Assembly: GCA_029906195.1 (NCBI GenBank)
Contig: JARWSJ010000001.1
Span: 1,426,001-1,490,000, forward strand
DNA: 64,000 nucleotides
Source of the DNA: Chitinophagaceae bacterium 26-R-25
Lineage (GTDB): Bacteria; Bacteroidota; Bacteroidia; Chitinophagales; Chitinophagaceae
Direction: 5' to 3'
The position numbers were made by a program, and so were the translations under genes. Each line of letters starts with the position of its first letter. Within the stretch, counting starts at the first letter, position 1. Shown piece by piece: positions 43,974-52,971 of this stretch. Below the pieces are notes generated by a model that was not told the origin of the DNA, did not search any database, and saw only the letters and a list, made by a program, of their open reading frames with translations.

Positions 43974-45161
43974 ATGAAATTCGCTATAGTCCTGATTGGC
44001 TTTGTTGCATGGTTAAATCCATACAATTGCATTGCACAAAACGGTTCGAAAAAAATTCCGGAAAGCATTGCACCCGGGCCTTTTGCGGATAATTCAAATC
44101 ACTGGTACATGGGTCCGGATAAGAGCCGAATGATCAACCCCTTGCCCGGCATGCCGCGCTATCAACCAACACAACTTGTAGAAATAGGAGAGAACATTCT
44201 GCTTTTTCAGAAATCCAACGGCGGATGGGCAAAGAACTATGATGTGTTCGCCATTCTCACAGAGGCGCAAAAAGACTCCGTCCGCGAACGTCGCAATGAG
44301 TTAAACACCACTTTCGACAATGGCACTTGCTTCACGCAGATCGCGGCGCTTTCAATTGTTTATAAATCTACCGGAATAAATAAATACAAAGAGTCTGCGC
44401 TTAGAGGCATCGACTATTTACTGTCTGCTCAATACGCCAATGGCGGATGGCCGCAATACTATCCGCTGGAAAAAGGTTACAGCAGCGAAATCACCTACAA
44501 CGACGGCGCTTTCGAAGGCGTCATGCAGTTGCTTAAAAACATTCTGGATGGTTCACCGCAATTCGATTACATCGATGCCAAATACCACAAAAGAGTTGGG
44601 GAAGCTTTTGCCAAAGGACTTGACTGCATTGTAAAAACACAGATCAATGATGCCGGTGCGCCAACTGCGTGGTGTCAGCAATACGATGAACACACACTTC
44701 AGCCCGCATGGGCAAGAAAGTTTGAGCCCGCCAGCATAAGCAACGGAGAAAGCTCCGGAATTGTCCTTTTCCTGATGAGCATTGATCATCCTGATGATCA
44801 TGTGGTAGACGCGGTACAAAACGCAGTAAAATGGTTCCAGGATTCTAAAATTTATAACACGAAAGTGATAACGGTTCCGGCACCAACAATGCAAACTCCA
44901 TTTCGTACTTCTACAACCGATCGCGTGGTGGTAACAGATTCAACTGCGCCTCCGATCTGGACACGCTATTATGAACTTAAAACACACAGACCTTTATTTT
45001 GCAACCGCGATAGCAAAGTGGTATACTCGCTAGCTGAAGTGGAGCGCGAAAGACGCGATGGCTATGCGTGGTACACCTACGCTCCGCAAAAAGTACTGGA
45101 CAAGTATGCCGCGTGGCAAAAAAAATGGGCGCCGGGAAATGATGTGCTGGCGCATAAGTAA
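43974..45161 (+). CDS. Pectate lyase, PL10 family
   Basis: The 395-residue secreted protein has a signal peptide (cut after NCIAQ, residue 22) and the PL10 alpha/alpha-toroid motifs: SNGGWAKNYD, YANGGWPQYYPL, EITYNDGA, TAWCQQYDEHT and the C-terminal PPIWTRYYEL with FCNRDSK. PL10 enzymes cleave polygalacturonate by beta-elimination with calcium. It is the last PUL2 gene, 242 bases after GH2 and separated from it by a repeat. It points to pectin as the substrate of the locus. Confidence 0.93.
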   Translation: MKFAIVLIGFVAWLNPYNCIAQNGSKKIPESIAPGPFADNSNHWYMGPDKSRMINPLPGMPRYQPTQLVEIGENILLFQKSNGGWAKNYDVFAILTEAQKDSVRERRNELNTTFDNGTCFTQIAALSIVYKSTGINKYKESALRGIDYLLSAQYANGGWPQYYPLEKGYSSEITYNDGAFEGVMQLLKNILDGSPQFDYIDAKYHKRVGEAFAKGLDCIVKTQINDAGAPTAWCQQYDEHTLQPAWARKFEPASISNGESSGIVLFLMSIDHPDDHVVDAVQNAVKWFQDSKIYNTKVITVPAPTMQTPFRTSTTDRVVVTDSTAPPIWTRYYELKTHRPLFCNRDSKVVYSLAEVERERRDGYAWYTYAPQKVLDKYAAWQKKWAPGNDVLAHK

Positions 45162-45162
45162 T

Positions 45163-45177
45163 AGATGCTTCGCATCT
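45163..45177. terminator. Short perfect hairpin after the PL10 gene
   Basis: AGATGC-TTC-GCATCT directly follows the stop codon and precedes a large stuttered repeat; together they may end PUL2 transcription. Confidence 0.5.
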
Positions 45178-45183
45178 CAAAAA

Positions 45184-45422
45184 TTACCACTAAGTCACTC
45201 AGGAACCTAAGGTTCACTAAGAGTTTTTTTAACCACAGAGTTCACAGAGTTTTTTTCACAGAGGAAAGGAGGATATACGTCGAATTAGATAATGGGTCTC
45301 GAAAACACAAGTAAACAGAGATGTGTATTAGCATCTTTTTCTCCTCTCTTTAGCTAACAGTTTATTTCGGAAGTACTTCTCCTTTCCTCTGTGAAAAAAC
45401 CTCCGTTCCTCCGTGGTTAAAA
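45184..45422. repeat. Stuttered inverted repeat, CCACTAAG/CACAGAG family (copy 1)
   Basis: The left arm joins TTACCACTAAGTCACT (from 45184) with AACCACAGAGTTCACAGAG and CACAGAGGAAAGGAG (45231-45271). The right arm (45379-45422, CTCCTTTCCTCTGTG to CCGTGGTTAAAA) is complementary to the second half of the left arm. The spacer is unrelated. Copy 2 at 50384-50579 has the same parts in mirror order. No gene lies in the 45162-45454 gap. Confidence 0.8.
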
Positions 45423-45454
45423 TAATTACTGCGAGTTATTGCTTATTTTAGCAT

Positions 45455-46039
45455 ATGGATTCATTTCTTCAGGCTGTCCGTTCATATGCACCTATCTCAC
45501 AAGCTGAGGGAGAGTATTTTTATTCATTCTTTCGTAAAGTAAAATACAAGAAGAATACCTTGTTACTGGAGGAAGGCAACGTTGCGCATGAAGTATTTTT
45601 TGTGGAGAAAGGTTGCCTGCGCCAATTTTTCTTTACTGAAAAAGGAGTGGAGAAGACCTGCAACTTTGTGTTTGAACAAGAGTTCATTACTGACCTTGAA
45701 AGCTTCTCGCGCCAAACCAGGGCTACCACCAACATCATCGCACGGGAACCTACGGAGTGCCTCGTAACAACCTGCAAAGACCTTGTAGAATGCATGGCAG
45801 CTTCACCCGCTGTTGCATCTTTCTTTAATGTTATTGTTGAGAATGTAGCAACCGCCAATATCAGGCGCATTCAATCTTTGTTGTCACAGTCACCCGAACA
45901 GCAGTTCGACGTGTTGCTACAGAACAGTCCAAAGATATTACAACGTGTGCCGCAACGTTATATCGCGCAATACCTGGGCATCGCTCCCGAAAGTCTTAGC
46001 CGCATCCGTAAGCGGGCATTGGTCGCGGCAAAATCTTAA
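45455..46039 (+). CDS. Crp/Fnr-family transcriptional regulator
   Basis: The 194-residue protein has the cyclic-nucleotide-binding-like domain (about 20-120, KKNTLLLEEGNVAHEVFFVEKGC) and a C-terminal helix-turn-helix (about 165-190, RYIAQYLGIAPESLSRIRKR). It is related to the regulator at 13675 in layout. The epimerase-like gene 174 bases downstream on the same strand is a possible target. Its ligand is not known. Confidence 0.9.
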   Translation: MDSFLQAVRSYAPISQAEGEYFYSFFRKVKYKKNTLLLEEGNVAHEVFFVEKGCLRQFFFTEKGVEKTCNFVFEQEFITDLESFSRQTRATTNIIAREPTECLVTTCKDLVECMAASPAVASFFNVIVENVATANIRRIQSLLSQSPEQQFDVLLQNSPKILQRVPQRYIAQYLGIAPESLSRIRKRALVAAKS

Positions 46040-46213
46040 CCCGTGTTATCGTTTTTTGCGGAATCAGATAGTAGTTTTGAAATGTCGTTAAGGCGTTGAA
46101 TCTTTTGCAATGAATATTGAGTCGGTTACAAGTTCAACATGACCAATCAATATACACAGCGCCAAACTCAAAACTCATAAATCATAACACAAAACACAAA
46201 ACTCATAACAACC

Positions 46214-47128
46214 ATGACACAGGTAATTCTCGGCGTTGGTGGTGACATCGGCAAGCCGCTGGCAAAAGAACTAAAACAGTATACCAGCAAAGTAAGATTG
46301 GTATCGCGCCATCCCGAACAGATAAATGGAGACGACGAACTTTTCCCCGCTGATTTATTGTCTGCAGAACAGGCAGACAAAGCAGTTGCGGGCGCATCAG
46401 TAGCTTACCTTATTGTGGGCCTGAAATATGACTTGCGCATTTGGCAAAAGGATTGGCCCGTTATCATCAATAATGTGATCAACGCATGCCTTAAACATAA
46501 CACCAAACTGGTTTTCTTCGACAACATTTATATGTACGACAAGAAAGCCATTCCAAACATGACGGAAGACAGTCCATTGAATCCTCCCTCAAAAAAAGGT
46601 AAAGTGAGATTGCAGATTGTAGAAACGATACAGAATGCTATTGCTCAAAAGGGCCTGCAGGCATTGATCGCCAGAAGCGCCGACTTCTATGGACCGGAAG
46701 CAAAACATGGCCTCCTGAATGTTTTGGTATTGGACCCTCTTTCAAAAAATAAGAGAATGAGCTGGCAATCCAACGTGCATAAAACGCATAGTTATACCTA
46801 TACCCCCGATGCAGCAAAAGCAACAGCTATATTGGGCAATACGGACAGTGCCTATAATCAGACCTGGCACCTGCCAACGTCTTCACAGCGATGGACAGGC
46901 GAGAAGTTTATTACATACGCCGCTTCGTTGAAGGGAGCAAAAGTATCTTACACTTTGTACAGTCCGTTGCTTCTTTCTTTAGGAGGATTGTTCGACAGAA
47001 CAATAAAAGAACTGGTTGAAATGCAGTACCAGAACAACCAGGACTATTTTTTCGACAGCCAAAAATTTTGCAAAGCGTTCAATTTTACTCCAACCAGTTA
47101 TGAAGAAGGGATGAAGGCGTTGATGTGA
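46214..47128 (+). CDS. NAD-dependent epimerase/dehydratase-like protein (extended SDR)
   Basis: The 304-residue cytosolic protein opens with a Rossmann motif (ILGVGGDIGKPLAKEL) and keeps the extended-SDR landmarks FFDNIYMYD, the TEDSPLNPPSKKGKVR loop and ARSADFYGPEA. The Tyr-x3-Lys catalytic pair of classical SDRs is not clear (YMYDKK is close but spaced differently), so it may bind NAD(P)H without epimerase activity. It follows a Crp-family regulator and precedes the DUF6807 gene. Confidence 0.82.
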   Translation: MTQVILGVGGDIGKPLAKELKQYTSKVRLVSRHPEQINGDDELFPADLLSAEQADKAVAGASVAYLIVGLKYDLRIWQKDWPVIINNVINACLKHNTKLVFFDNIYMYDKKAIPNMTEDSPLNPPSKKGKVRLQIVETIQNAIAQKGLQALIARSADFYGPEAKHGLLNVLVLDPLSKNKRMSWQSNVHKTHSYTYTPDAAKATAILGNTDSAYNQTWHLPTSSQRWTGEKFITYAASLKGAKVSYTLYSPLLLSLGGLFDRTIKELVEMQYQNNQDYFFDSQKFCKAFNFTPTSYEEGMKALM

Positions 47129-47430
47129 AAATTTGAGGATTTGAAAATTTGAAAATTATTGTTGTTGGAAAAACATTGCGGCAGTTAAAAACAGAATTTT
47201 TAGTGATGCAATAACAACGCTATAACCAATGTTCTTGGTTAAGTAAGTTTTTTCATTTGCGAGGTTCCTAATACCAGTAAAGTAAGACTGCTTGTCATCC
47301 CTTAATTCTTCGAACAGCTTAATTTAACGACATCAAGTCTTTTTTGTTAACATCTCGTTTATTGGCGAACAAGAGAGCGCGGGCTGCACACCAATTTTCA
47401 AATTTTCAAATCCACAAATTTTCAAATTAT
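47127..47430. repeat. Stuttered inverted repeat, GAAAATTTGA family, with wide spacer
   Basis: Left arm 47127-47157 (GAAAATTTGAGGATTTGAAA) and right arm 47392-47430 (CAATTTTCAAATTTTCAAAT) are complementary and fill both ends of the gene-free gap 47129-47441. Single arms of the same family occur at 17189-17225 and 50302-50329. Confidence 0.72.
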
Positions 47431-47441
47431 TATATTGTGCC

Positions 47442-48410
47442 ATGCGAATAACACAGCTGCTATTTTGTTTGATCTTTATTTTTGCGATGCTAAGGGAAGC
47501 TACTGCACAGAAAATCTCCTTGCGAAAGGATACGCTGGCAAAAGAAATACGAGTATTTATTGCAAGCAAACTATTCACCAGCTTTTGTTACAGCGATACA
47601 CTAACAAAACCCATCCTGTATCCGGTATATGATGCCGATGGGACAACTATTACGCGTGGCTTCCCTTTTCAGCCGCGCCCCGGAGAACCAACAGATCATC
47701 CGCACCACCAGGGAATATGGTTCAATTATGAGAATGTAAACGGCATCGATTTCTGGAACAACTCATATGCTATTCCTGCAGCGAAAAAGAATTTGTATGG
47801 CTCTATCAAAACGGAAAGTATTTCTACAGCCACCCAAAGCAAAGCAGCCGTGATTAGTTATACTGCCAGCTGGAACGACATCAACAAACAGGCTTTGTTA
47901 AAGGAAAACACAACGCTGAAGTTTTCCGCTAAAAATAATATCCGCATCATCGATCGCACGACTACGTTAAAGGCTGTGACCGATGTAACTTTTAATGATA
48001 CCAAAGACGGATTGATTGCAATGCGTGTTGCACATGAATTGCAGATCCCTGTAAAGGGCGACACCATTGCCAACGGCAACTACATCAGCAGTGAAGGAAA
48101 AGCAGGAGATTCAGTTTGGTCAACGCGAGCCGCATGGTGTATGCTGTATGGCAAAATAGGAGGACACGTCACAAGCATTATTCTATTTGATCAAAACAAG
48201 AATCCTGGCTATCCCACTTACTGGCATGCACGTGGTTATGGATTGTTTGCCGCGAATCCTTTGGGACAAAAGGTTTTCAGCAATGGTAAAATAGCTCTGA
48301 ACCTGCATCTGGCAAAAGGAGAGAGTGTGACGTTTCGATACAGAATTGTTATCGCAACTGCTGATAAGGAATTAAGCCGCGACCAGATTGAACAACTGTC
48401 AAATTTTTAA
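47442..48410 (+). CDS. DUF6807 (PmoA-like) family secreted protein
   Basis: The 322-residue protein has a signal peptide (cut after ATAQ, residue 23). It shows the family pattern: KPILYPVYDADGTTITRGFP, DHPHHQGIWFNYENVNGIDFW and the C-terminal WHARGYGLFAANPLG. Members are often called PmoA after methane monooxygenase but are unrelated to it in function and are common in carbohydrate-degrading Bacteroidota. The His-rich DHPHHQG could be a metal site. Function is not established. Confidence 0.88.
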   Translation: MRITQLLFCLIFIFAMLREATAQKISLRKDTLAKEIRVFIASKLFTSFCYSDTLTKPILYPVYDADGTTITRGFPFQPRPGEPTDHPHHQGIWFNYENVNGIDFWNNSYAIPAAKKNLYGSIKTESISTATQSKAAVISYTASWNDINKQALLKENTTLKFSAKNNIRIIDRTTTLKAVTDVTFNDTKDGLIAMRVAHELQIPVKGDTIANGNYISSEGKAGDSVWSTRAAWCMLYGKIGGHVTSIILFDQNKNPGYPTYWHARGYGLFAANPLGQKVFSNGKIALNLHLAKGESVTFRYRIVIATADKELSRDQIEQLSNF

Positions 48411-48493
48411 TAAGGTAAAAACTCTCTCATTCACCATTTCTATTCATCCATAACTGTCTCTATCTGTTCAAAGAGCAGATGACATTTGACATG

Positions 48494-48536
48494 CAGCCCC
48501 GTAGTCGCGACATGGTAAATATCCCGAAGCGAAAAA
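48494..48536. repeat. Degenerate REP-like unit
   Basis: CAGCCCCGT, CGACATG, TAAA and CGAAGCGAAAAA occur in the same order and spacing as in unit D (15067-15110), but the GGGGC arm is broken. It is a probable relic of the repeat clustered at 14853-15091. Confidence 0.5.
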
Positions 48537-48575
48537 TGGTCAATATGCCTGAGACTAACAGCAATGCTATTCATT

Positions 48576-49358
48576 CTATTTATGCTGGCGAAAAAGCCAT
48601 TCGATCATAAGCGGATCTGTATAGGCACCCAGCCAGGCAAAGTGCCCCACCTCCGGCAACATGGTAAAGCCTGGTCGCGCACCGGCTTTCCATAGAGCCT
48701 CCAGCATATTAAGCGAGAACTCCGGATTGACCGCGGGATCTTCTGCGCCTGTAAACATCCAGATAGGAATTTTTGCAATAGCCCCGGCCTTCGCAGGATC
48801 ACCTCCGCCACAAACAGGAACCGCTGCCGCAAAAAGATTCGGTTCACGTTCTATCGCATCAAAGGTGCCAAAGCCTCCCATTGAAAGTCCTGTAATATAA
48901 ATGCGGGATGTATCAATTTGCCCTTCTGCCTTCATTTTTTTTATTAAAGCAAGCAGCAATTCCATCGGCTTGGTTGGAGTAGGCGACAAAGGTGCGGTAA
49001 TTGCATTGCGGCTTGTGCCGGGTGGCGTCCAGCCTACATTTGCGGGACATTGAGGCGCAATGATTACCGCCGGATATTTCAATAGATTTTGTTCACTCGC
49101 AAAATTCATCACGCCCCATTTCAATTGCGAATTATTATCAGCACCACGTTCACCCGAACCATGCAGAAAAATCAACAAGGGATAATGTCGTTTCGGATTA
49201 GCATCAGGATTAAGCTGCCGGTAATAAAGTGTATCACCCTTTCCGTTAGTATAGAATTGCAGACTGAAATTAGTTTTTTCCTGGGCCTTCGTCTGAATAG
49301 CAGAAAAGATAGCAACTATCGTGATGATGGCTTGTAACGATGTAGTTTTTACAAACAT
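48576..49358 (-). CDS. Secreted esterase/prolyl-oligopeptidase-like alpha/beta hydrolase
   Basis: The 260-residue protein has a signal peptide (cut after QTKAQ, residue 25) and an alpha/beta-hydrolase fold: LLIFLHGSGERGADN (oxyanion), nucleophile Ser in GLSMGGFG, Asp in TGAEDPAVNP and His in EVGHFAW. It resembles the LpqC/CE1-type esterases, many of which remove acyl groups from plant polysaccharides. It could assist PUL2, but sits on the other strand and has its own promoter. Confidence 0.87.
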   Translation of the reverse strand: MFVKTTSLQAIITIVAIFSAIQTKAQEKTNFSLQFYTNGKGDTLYYRQLNPDANPKRHYPLLIFLHGSGERGADNNSQLKWGVMNFASEQNLLKYPAVIIAPQCPANVGWTPPGTSRNAITAPLSPTPTKPMELLLALIKKMKAEGQIDTSRIYITGLSMGGFGTFDAIEREPNLFAAAVPVCGGGDPAKAGAIAKIPIWMFTGAEDPAVNPEFSLNMLEALWKAGARPGFTMLPEVGHFAWLGAYTDPLMIEWLFRQHK

Positions 49359-49639
49359 ATGGTTATATATTTTTAAAGTTGGGGCTACTCAATATAAATC
49401 AAATATGTTACAGTTTACAGTAAAAAATAAAACATTAACCCGGAAATAAAAGGCTGTGATGCCTTACTGAAATATTATTCTATACCCCGCAAACCTGTCC
49501 GCAGCAACACTTTGATGTCTACAGCCCGTTCTGATAAATGTGGACATTATTGTGTTGCGATTTCTGGTTTTAATTTCAACCTTTGAAATATTTTTTAAAG
49601 AATCGACGTGACAAAACATAGTCCGAAAAAAAACTAATC

Positions 49640-50308
49640 ATGAAACTTCTCCTCACTTCCGCGGGCATCAGCAATCCAAGCATTCATAATGCGCTGGTTG
49701 AACTCATGGGCAAACCTGTTGCCGAGGCAAATGCGTTTTTCGTTCCCACCGGTCTATACGGAGTTTCCAATGGCGGCGATATTGCGCGCAGGGTGGTTTG
49801 CGGAACCTTGGGAGATCCGTTTTGCGACATGGGTTGGAAATCATTGGCACTGCTGGAACTGACGGCATTGCCGACACTCAGGCAGGAACATTGGCTGCCC
49901 CTCCTTCAGCAAGCAGATGTATTGCTGGTAGGTGGGGGAGACTGTCAATATCTTACTTATTGGATGCGCCACTCAGGGCTGGCAGATATTTTGCTATCGC
50001 TGCTACAAAAAATTGTTTATGTTGGCTTAAGCGCCGGCAGCATGATAATGACAAGTTATGGCACCACATACGGAAACCATACACTGGCGCCGGAAAGCGA
50101 CAAGTCATTTGGGTTCGTTGACATCGCCATACACCCGCATTTGGATTACGAAGCGTTTCCACAAAATTCCACAGCTAATCTCGAAAAGTTAGCCGCGACA
50201 TTACCAATGCCATCCTATTTGATCGACGACCAAACTGCGCTGAAAATTATTGATGGCCATATTGAAGTGGTCTCGGAGGGACGCTGGAAGCGGGTGCACG
50301 CAATTTGA
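49640..50308 (+). CDS. Peptidase E-like protein (S51 family)
   Basis: The 222-residue cytosolic protein matches the S51 peptidase fold: FFVPTGLYG, VLLVGGGDCQYLTYWM and the nucleophile Ser in GLSAGSM (about residue 131), with the later His-containing IHPHLDYEAFP. S51 enzymes cleave aspartyl dipeptides or cyanophycin dipeptides. The substrate here is uncertain. Confidence 0.87.
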   Translation: MKLLLTSAGISNPSIHNALVELMGKPVAEANAFFVPTGLYGVSNGGDIARRVVCGTLGDPFCDMGWKSLALLELTALPTLRQEHWLPLLQQADVLLVGGGDCQYLTYWMRHSGLADILLSLLQKIVYVGLSAGSMIMTSYGTTYGNHTLAPESDKSFGFVDIAIHPHLDYEAFPQNSTANLEKLAATLPMPSYLIDDQTALKIIDGHIEVVSEGRWKRVHAI

Positions 50309-50383
50309 AAATTTGAAAATTTGAAAATGCTAAGGCGCAGTTGCAAAATCAATTGTCATGCCCTCCGAAATGCCGCCTTTTTT

Positions 50384-50579
50384 TTAACCACGGAGGAAAA
50401 GAGTTTTTTTTCACAGAGGGAACGAGAGGTGTCGCGAAATAGATCTCTATTTAAAAAGGAACAGAGAAAAGAAGATCATTGCACAATCCTCCTTTTCTCT
50501 GTGAAAAAAATCTTGGTGCACTCTGTGGTTCAAAAAAACTCTTAGTGAAGCTTAGTGCCCTTAGTGACTTAGTGGTAAA
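50384..50579. repeat. Stuttered inverted repeat, CACAGAG/CTTAGTG family (copy 2)
   Basis: Left arm 50384-50427 (TTAACCACGGAGGAAAAGAG and CACAGAGGGAACGAG) and right arm 50488-50579 (CCTCCTTTTCTCTGTG, then CTCTTAGTGAAGCTTAGTG to GTGGTAA). Read in reverse complement it follows copy 1 (45184-45422) almost word for word. The peptidase E to outer-membrane-protein gap (50309-50615) holds only repeats. Confidence 0.8.
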
Positions 50580-50615
50580 GAAAAGCGCCTTGCAGCGCTC
50601 TTGTTATCTTTCAGC

Positions 50616-51257
50616 TTATTTCAATCTAAATGTCAATCCGCCGCCCAGTCCAAACTGGTACATGGTAGAGTAAGTGGAAATGCCGGCACCTGCGCCGCCT
50701 GTTCCAAAATAGAAACCGCCACCTGCAGCTTGCACGTTTGAGAGCAGCTGCGCCTGTAGTTTAATGCCGACTTTCTCCGATGCCCAGAAGTTTCCACCCA
50801 GGCGAAGTCCCCACGCAAAGAAAGTTTTGTCTCCGCTTTTGCCATTATCAGGATTTTCCAGGTGCATGAAATTTGCACCTAGCAGCAATCCTCCGTATCC
50901 TTCCACCTTTTTATTGTGGCCGCGAAAATAACGGGTACCGCCAATCATGGCGTAATTCATACCGACTTTAAATTCAGTGTTTTTAGCAACGAGTTGATAA
51001 TAATTCATTGGTGCTTTCGTATCCTGGCGCATATATAATAATTCAATTCCATTATCCTCGTGTACGGCAAACTCCAATCCTGCGCCCCATACAAGCCCAC
51101 CCTTAATTGTTCCATTGTAGTAGTTGGTAGTGCTATAATAAGAATCAACACCGTCGTCGAATGCGCCTATTGCATAACCATTTAATCTGATACTTTGTGC
51201 AAAAGAACAAATGGTGAGTAGAGTAGCGATTGAAAGCAGGGTAAGTTTCTTCTTCAT
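50616..51257 (-). CDS. Outer-membrane beta-barrel protein
   Basis: The 213-residue protein has a signal peptide (cut after SFAQ, residue 21) and alternating amphipathic strands with glycine and aromatic residues (VWGAGLEFAVHEDNGIELLY, FKVGMNYAMIGGTRYF), ending in MYQFGLGGGLTFRLK. This fits a small eight-stranded barrel of the OMP_b-brl type. Function is unknown. It lies alone on the minus strand. Confidence 0.83.
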   Translation of the reverse strand: MKKKLTLLSIATLLTICSFAQSIRLNGYAIGAFDDGVDSYYSTTNYYNGTIKGGLVWGAGLEFAVHEDNGIELLYMRQDTKAPMNYYQLVAKNTEFKVGMNYAMIGGTRYFRGHNKKVEGYGGLLLGANFMHLENPDNGKSGDKTFFAWGLRLGGNFWASEKVGIKLQAQLLSNVQAAGGGFYFGTGGAGAGISTYSTMYQFGLGGGLTFRLK

Positions 51258-51626
51258 ATTGTTTTATTTATTTGAATCAGGGCGCCCATCATTGTGACTC
51301 GTCGCCAGTGGCTGAAATGGGAGCCATGATTATAACAATGAAATTACAGGTAAACCTTGCCGGTGTTTTAGAACAATCACACTTAACGGATAAATTGACC
51401 TCATTTAACGGTGTAGCGGCAGAAGCTAAGGGTTGTCGGTTGATAGTTGTTAGTTGACAGTTGTTAGTTGTTAGGCTTCCGTGAGAAATAGTCAAGATTG
51501 AAAGCCAACAACTAACAACCCACAACTAACAACTCTATGTGTAGCAAATGTCAGCTTTCGGCCTGCCCGCCGTCATAATAACAGCCTTCCGGATTTTGCA
51601 ATTTTGCGCCCATTAGAGATAAAACA
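51258..51626. other. Divergent intergenic region with one stuttered repeat
   Basis: Apart from the inverted repeat at 51431-51534 and the expected promoters, I see nothing in this 369-base region. Confidence 0.5.
51431..51534. repeat. Stuttered inverted repeat, TTGTTAGTTG family (copy 2)
   Basis: Left arm 51431-51474 (GGTTGTCGGTTGATAGTTGT, with ACAGTTGTTAGTTGTTAG) and right arm 51504-51534 (CCAACAACTAACAACCCACA) are complementary. Related to 43749-43829. Confidence 0.8.
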
Positions 51627-52202
51627 ATGAAAAATCACTATCCGTCAATGGCAAAAGGCATCGCAGTCGTAGCTTTTCTGTTACTAACTTTTGCAGCCTT
51701 TTGCCAGGAAAGCAACATTCCCTTTACACCGAGACACAGCGTTGGCATTAATATTGGACATGAGCATTCCTTCGGCGGTGTTAATGAAAATGGCAAGAAG
51801 GAAATGACCGTTCTGGCCTATTGGGGACTCGACTACAATTATCAGTTCGCCCGGAAATGGGCCATTGGTTTGCACACAGATTTCATTACAGAATCCTTCA
51901 AAGTAGAGAACAAAATAGACGGCGACGAAAAAGAAATAATAGAACGTTCTACGCCCATAGCGCCTGCTATCATGGGTTTTTACAAACCTACTGAGCACTG
52001 GAGCTTTGGCGCAGGCATGGGTGGTGAATTTGCCAAAGAAGAGAATTATGTCCTTAACAGGTTTGCAATTGAGTATGGTGTTGAAATAAAAAAATCCTGG
52101 GAAGTTTTTGGAGCGCTTCAGTATGATGTACGCTGGAAAGCCTACGATACATGGACGATCGGCCTGGGCATTTCAAAAGCCTTTGGGGAAAGACATAAAT
52201 AA
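51627..52202 (+). CDS. Secreted hypothetical protein, probable outer-membrane barrel
   Basis: The 191-residue protein has a signal peptide (cut after AAFCQ, about residue 27) and a regular pattern of amphipathic strands (HSVGINIGHEHSF, GLDYNYQFARKWAIGLHTDF, WSFGAGMGGEFA, WTIGLGISKAFG). The pattern suggests an eight-stranded outer-membrane barrel or related transporter-like fold. No named family is assigned. Its stop is directly followed by a repeat. Confidence 0.8.
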   Translation: MKNHYPSMAKGIAVVAFLLLTFAAFCQESNIPFTPRHSVGINIGHEHSFGGVNENGKKEMTVLAYWGLDYNYQFARKWAIGLHTDFITESFKVENKIDGDEKEIIERSTPIAPAIMGFYKPTEHWSFGAGMGGEFAKEENYVLNRFAIEYGVEIKKSWEVFGALQYDVRWKAYDTWTIGLGISKAFGERHK

Positions 52203-52277
52203 GTTGAGAATTGAGAGTTGAGAGTTGGAGGCCAGACAGCTAATAACTCTCCACTCTCCACTCTCAATTCTCAACTC
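52203..52277. repeat. Stuttered inverted repeat, GAGAGTTGAGA family
   Basis: Left arm 52203-52229 (GTTGAGAATTGAGAGTTGAG) and right arm 52245-52277 (AACTCTCCACTCTCCACTCT) are complementary. It begins at the first base after the stop codon of the upstream gene. Confidence 0.75.
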
Positions 52278-52342
52278 CCCCTTCAGTGCCCAAAACAGAT
52301 TAGATTTTTTTTAAATTTCTTTTCTCCATTACATTTGCAGTG

Positions 52343-52588
52343 ATGGAACACTATTTCGAACTGCCGGTGAATTATGAGGGAATTGAACAATCGTTCAAGG
52401 GACGTCTTGTAACTTTTGGATATGACTATAAGTTCTATATCGTTGTAAATGGTCACGAGATCGTTTTCGAAAGTGATGAAGACGGATCGTACAGGGCCAT
52501 CACAAAATCTTCAGACAATAAAAAACCCGTTGACTCCAAACTACTTGAAGCTATTATTTTCGCCTTGCATCAAATATCGCTCTCTTAG
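52343..52588 (+). CDS. Small hypothetical protein
   Basis: The 81-residue product (ATG 52343; a GTG one codon earlier is possible) is beta-rich and acidic (YFELPVNYEGIEQSFKGRL, YKFYIVVNGHEIVFESDEDG) with a C-terminal helix. It resembles small uncharacterised proteins common in Chitinophagaceae. No function can be assigned. It converges on the cupin gene. Confidence 0.75.
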   Translation: MEHYFELPVNYEGIEQSFKGRLVTFGYDYKFYIVVNGHEIVFESDEDGSYRAITKSSDNKKPVDSKLLEAIIFALHQISLS

Positions 52589-52607
52589 TTTTTCTTGTTA
52601 TACAGCA

Positions 52608-52961
52608 TCATAAAATCTCAACTTCTTCAGGTACCACAAATAAAATGGTGCAACCTTTTTCCGTTTGTACAGCGTGTTTAAAATTTACCGGCGTAAACAA
52701 ATAGTCTCCTTTTTGCAATACTGCCCCTTCAACGATGGCCTCTCCATCCAGCACAAACAATTCTTCACCTGCGGGATGGTTGTGATAAGGATAGCTTGTC
52801 CCCGGCTCAAACTTTAAAAGAATCGTTGTTGAACGTTGTTTCGCTTCGTCAAAATGTAAGGATTTTACAAACACACCTTTGTAATGAATCCCTTTCTCAA
52901 TCAGTGGTTGCCAGTCAGTTTGCGATGTTTTTACAATGTAATGTTGAATGTCGTTGTTCAT
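52608..52961 (-). CDS. Cupin-domain protein (ChrR-like)
   Basis: The 117-residue protein is a single cupin barrel with the metal motif YHNHPAGEELFVLDGE and GDYLFTPVNFKHAV, like the ChrR C-terminal cupin. It binds a metal, perhaps zinc, and could sense oxidised molecules. It starts 10 bases after the DoxX gene stop and is therefore the last gene of the AraC-DoxX-cupin group. Confidence 0.9.
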   Translation of the reverse strand: MNNDIQHYIVKTSQTDWQPLIEKGIHYKGVFVKSLHFDEAKQRSTTILLKFEPGTSYPYHNHPAGEELFVLDGEAIVEGAVLQKGDYLFTPVNFKHAVQTEKGCTILFVVPEEVEIL

Positions 52962-52971
52962 TTATCTGTTT

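Noticed and set aside
46214-47128. Specific sugar-epimerase role in PUL2
   Set aside because: The Tyr-x3-Lys pair is unclear and the gene is separated from PUL2 by a regulator and a repeat.
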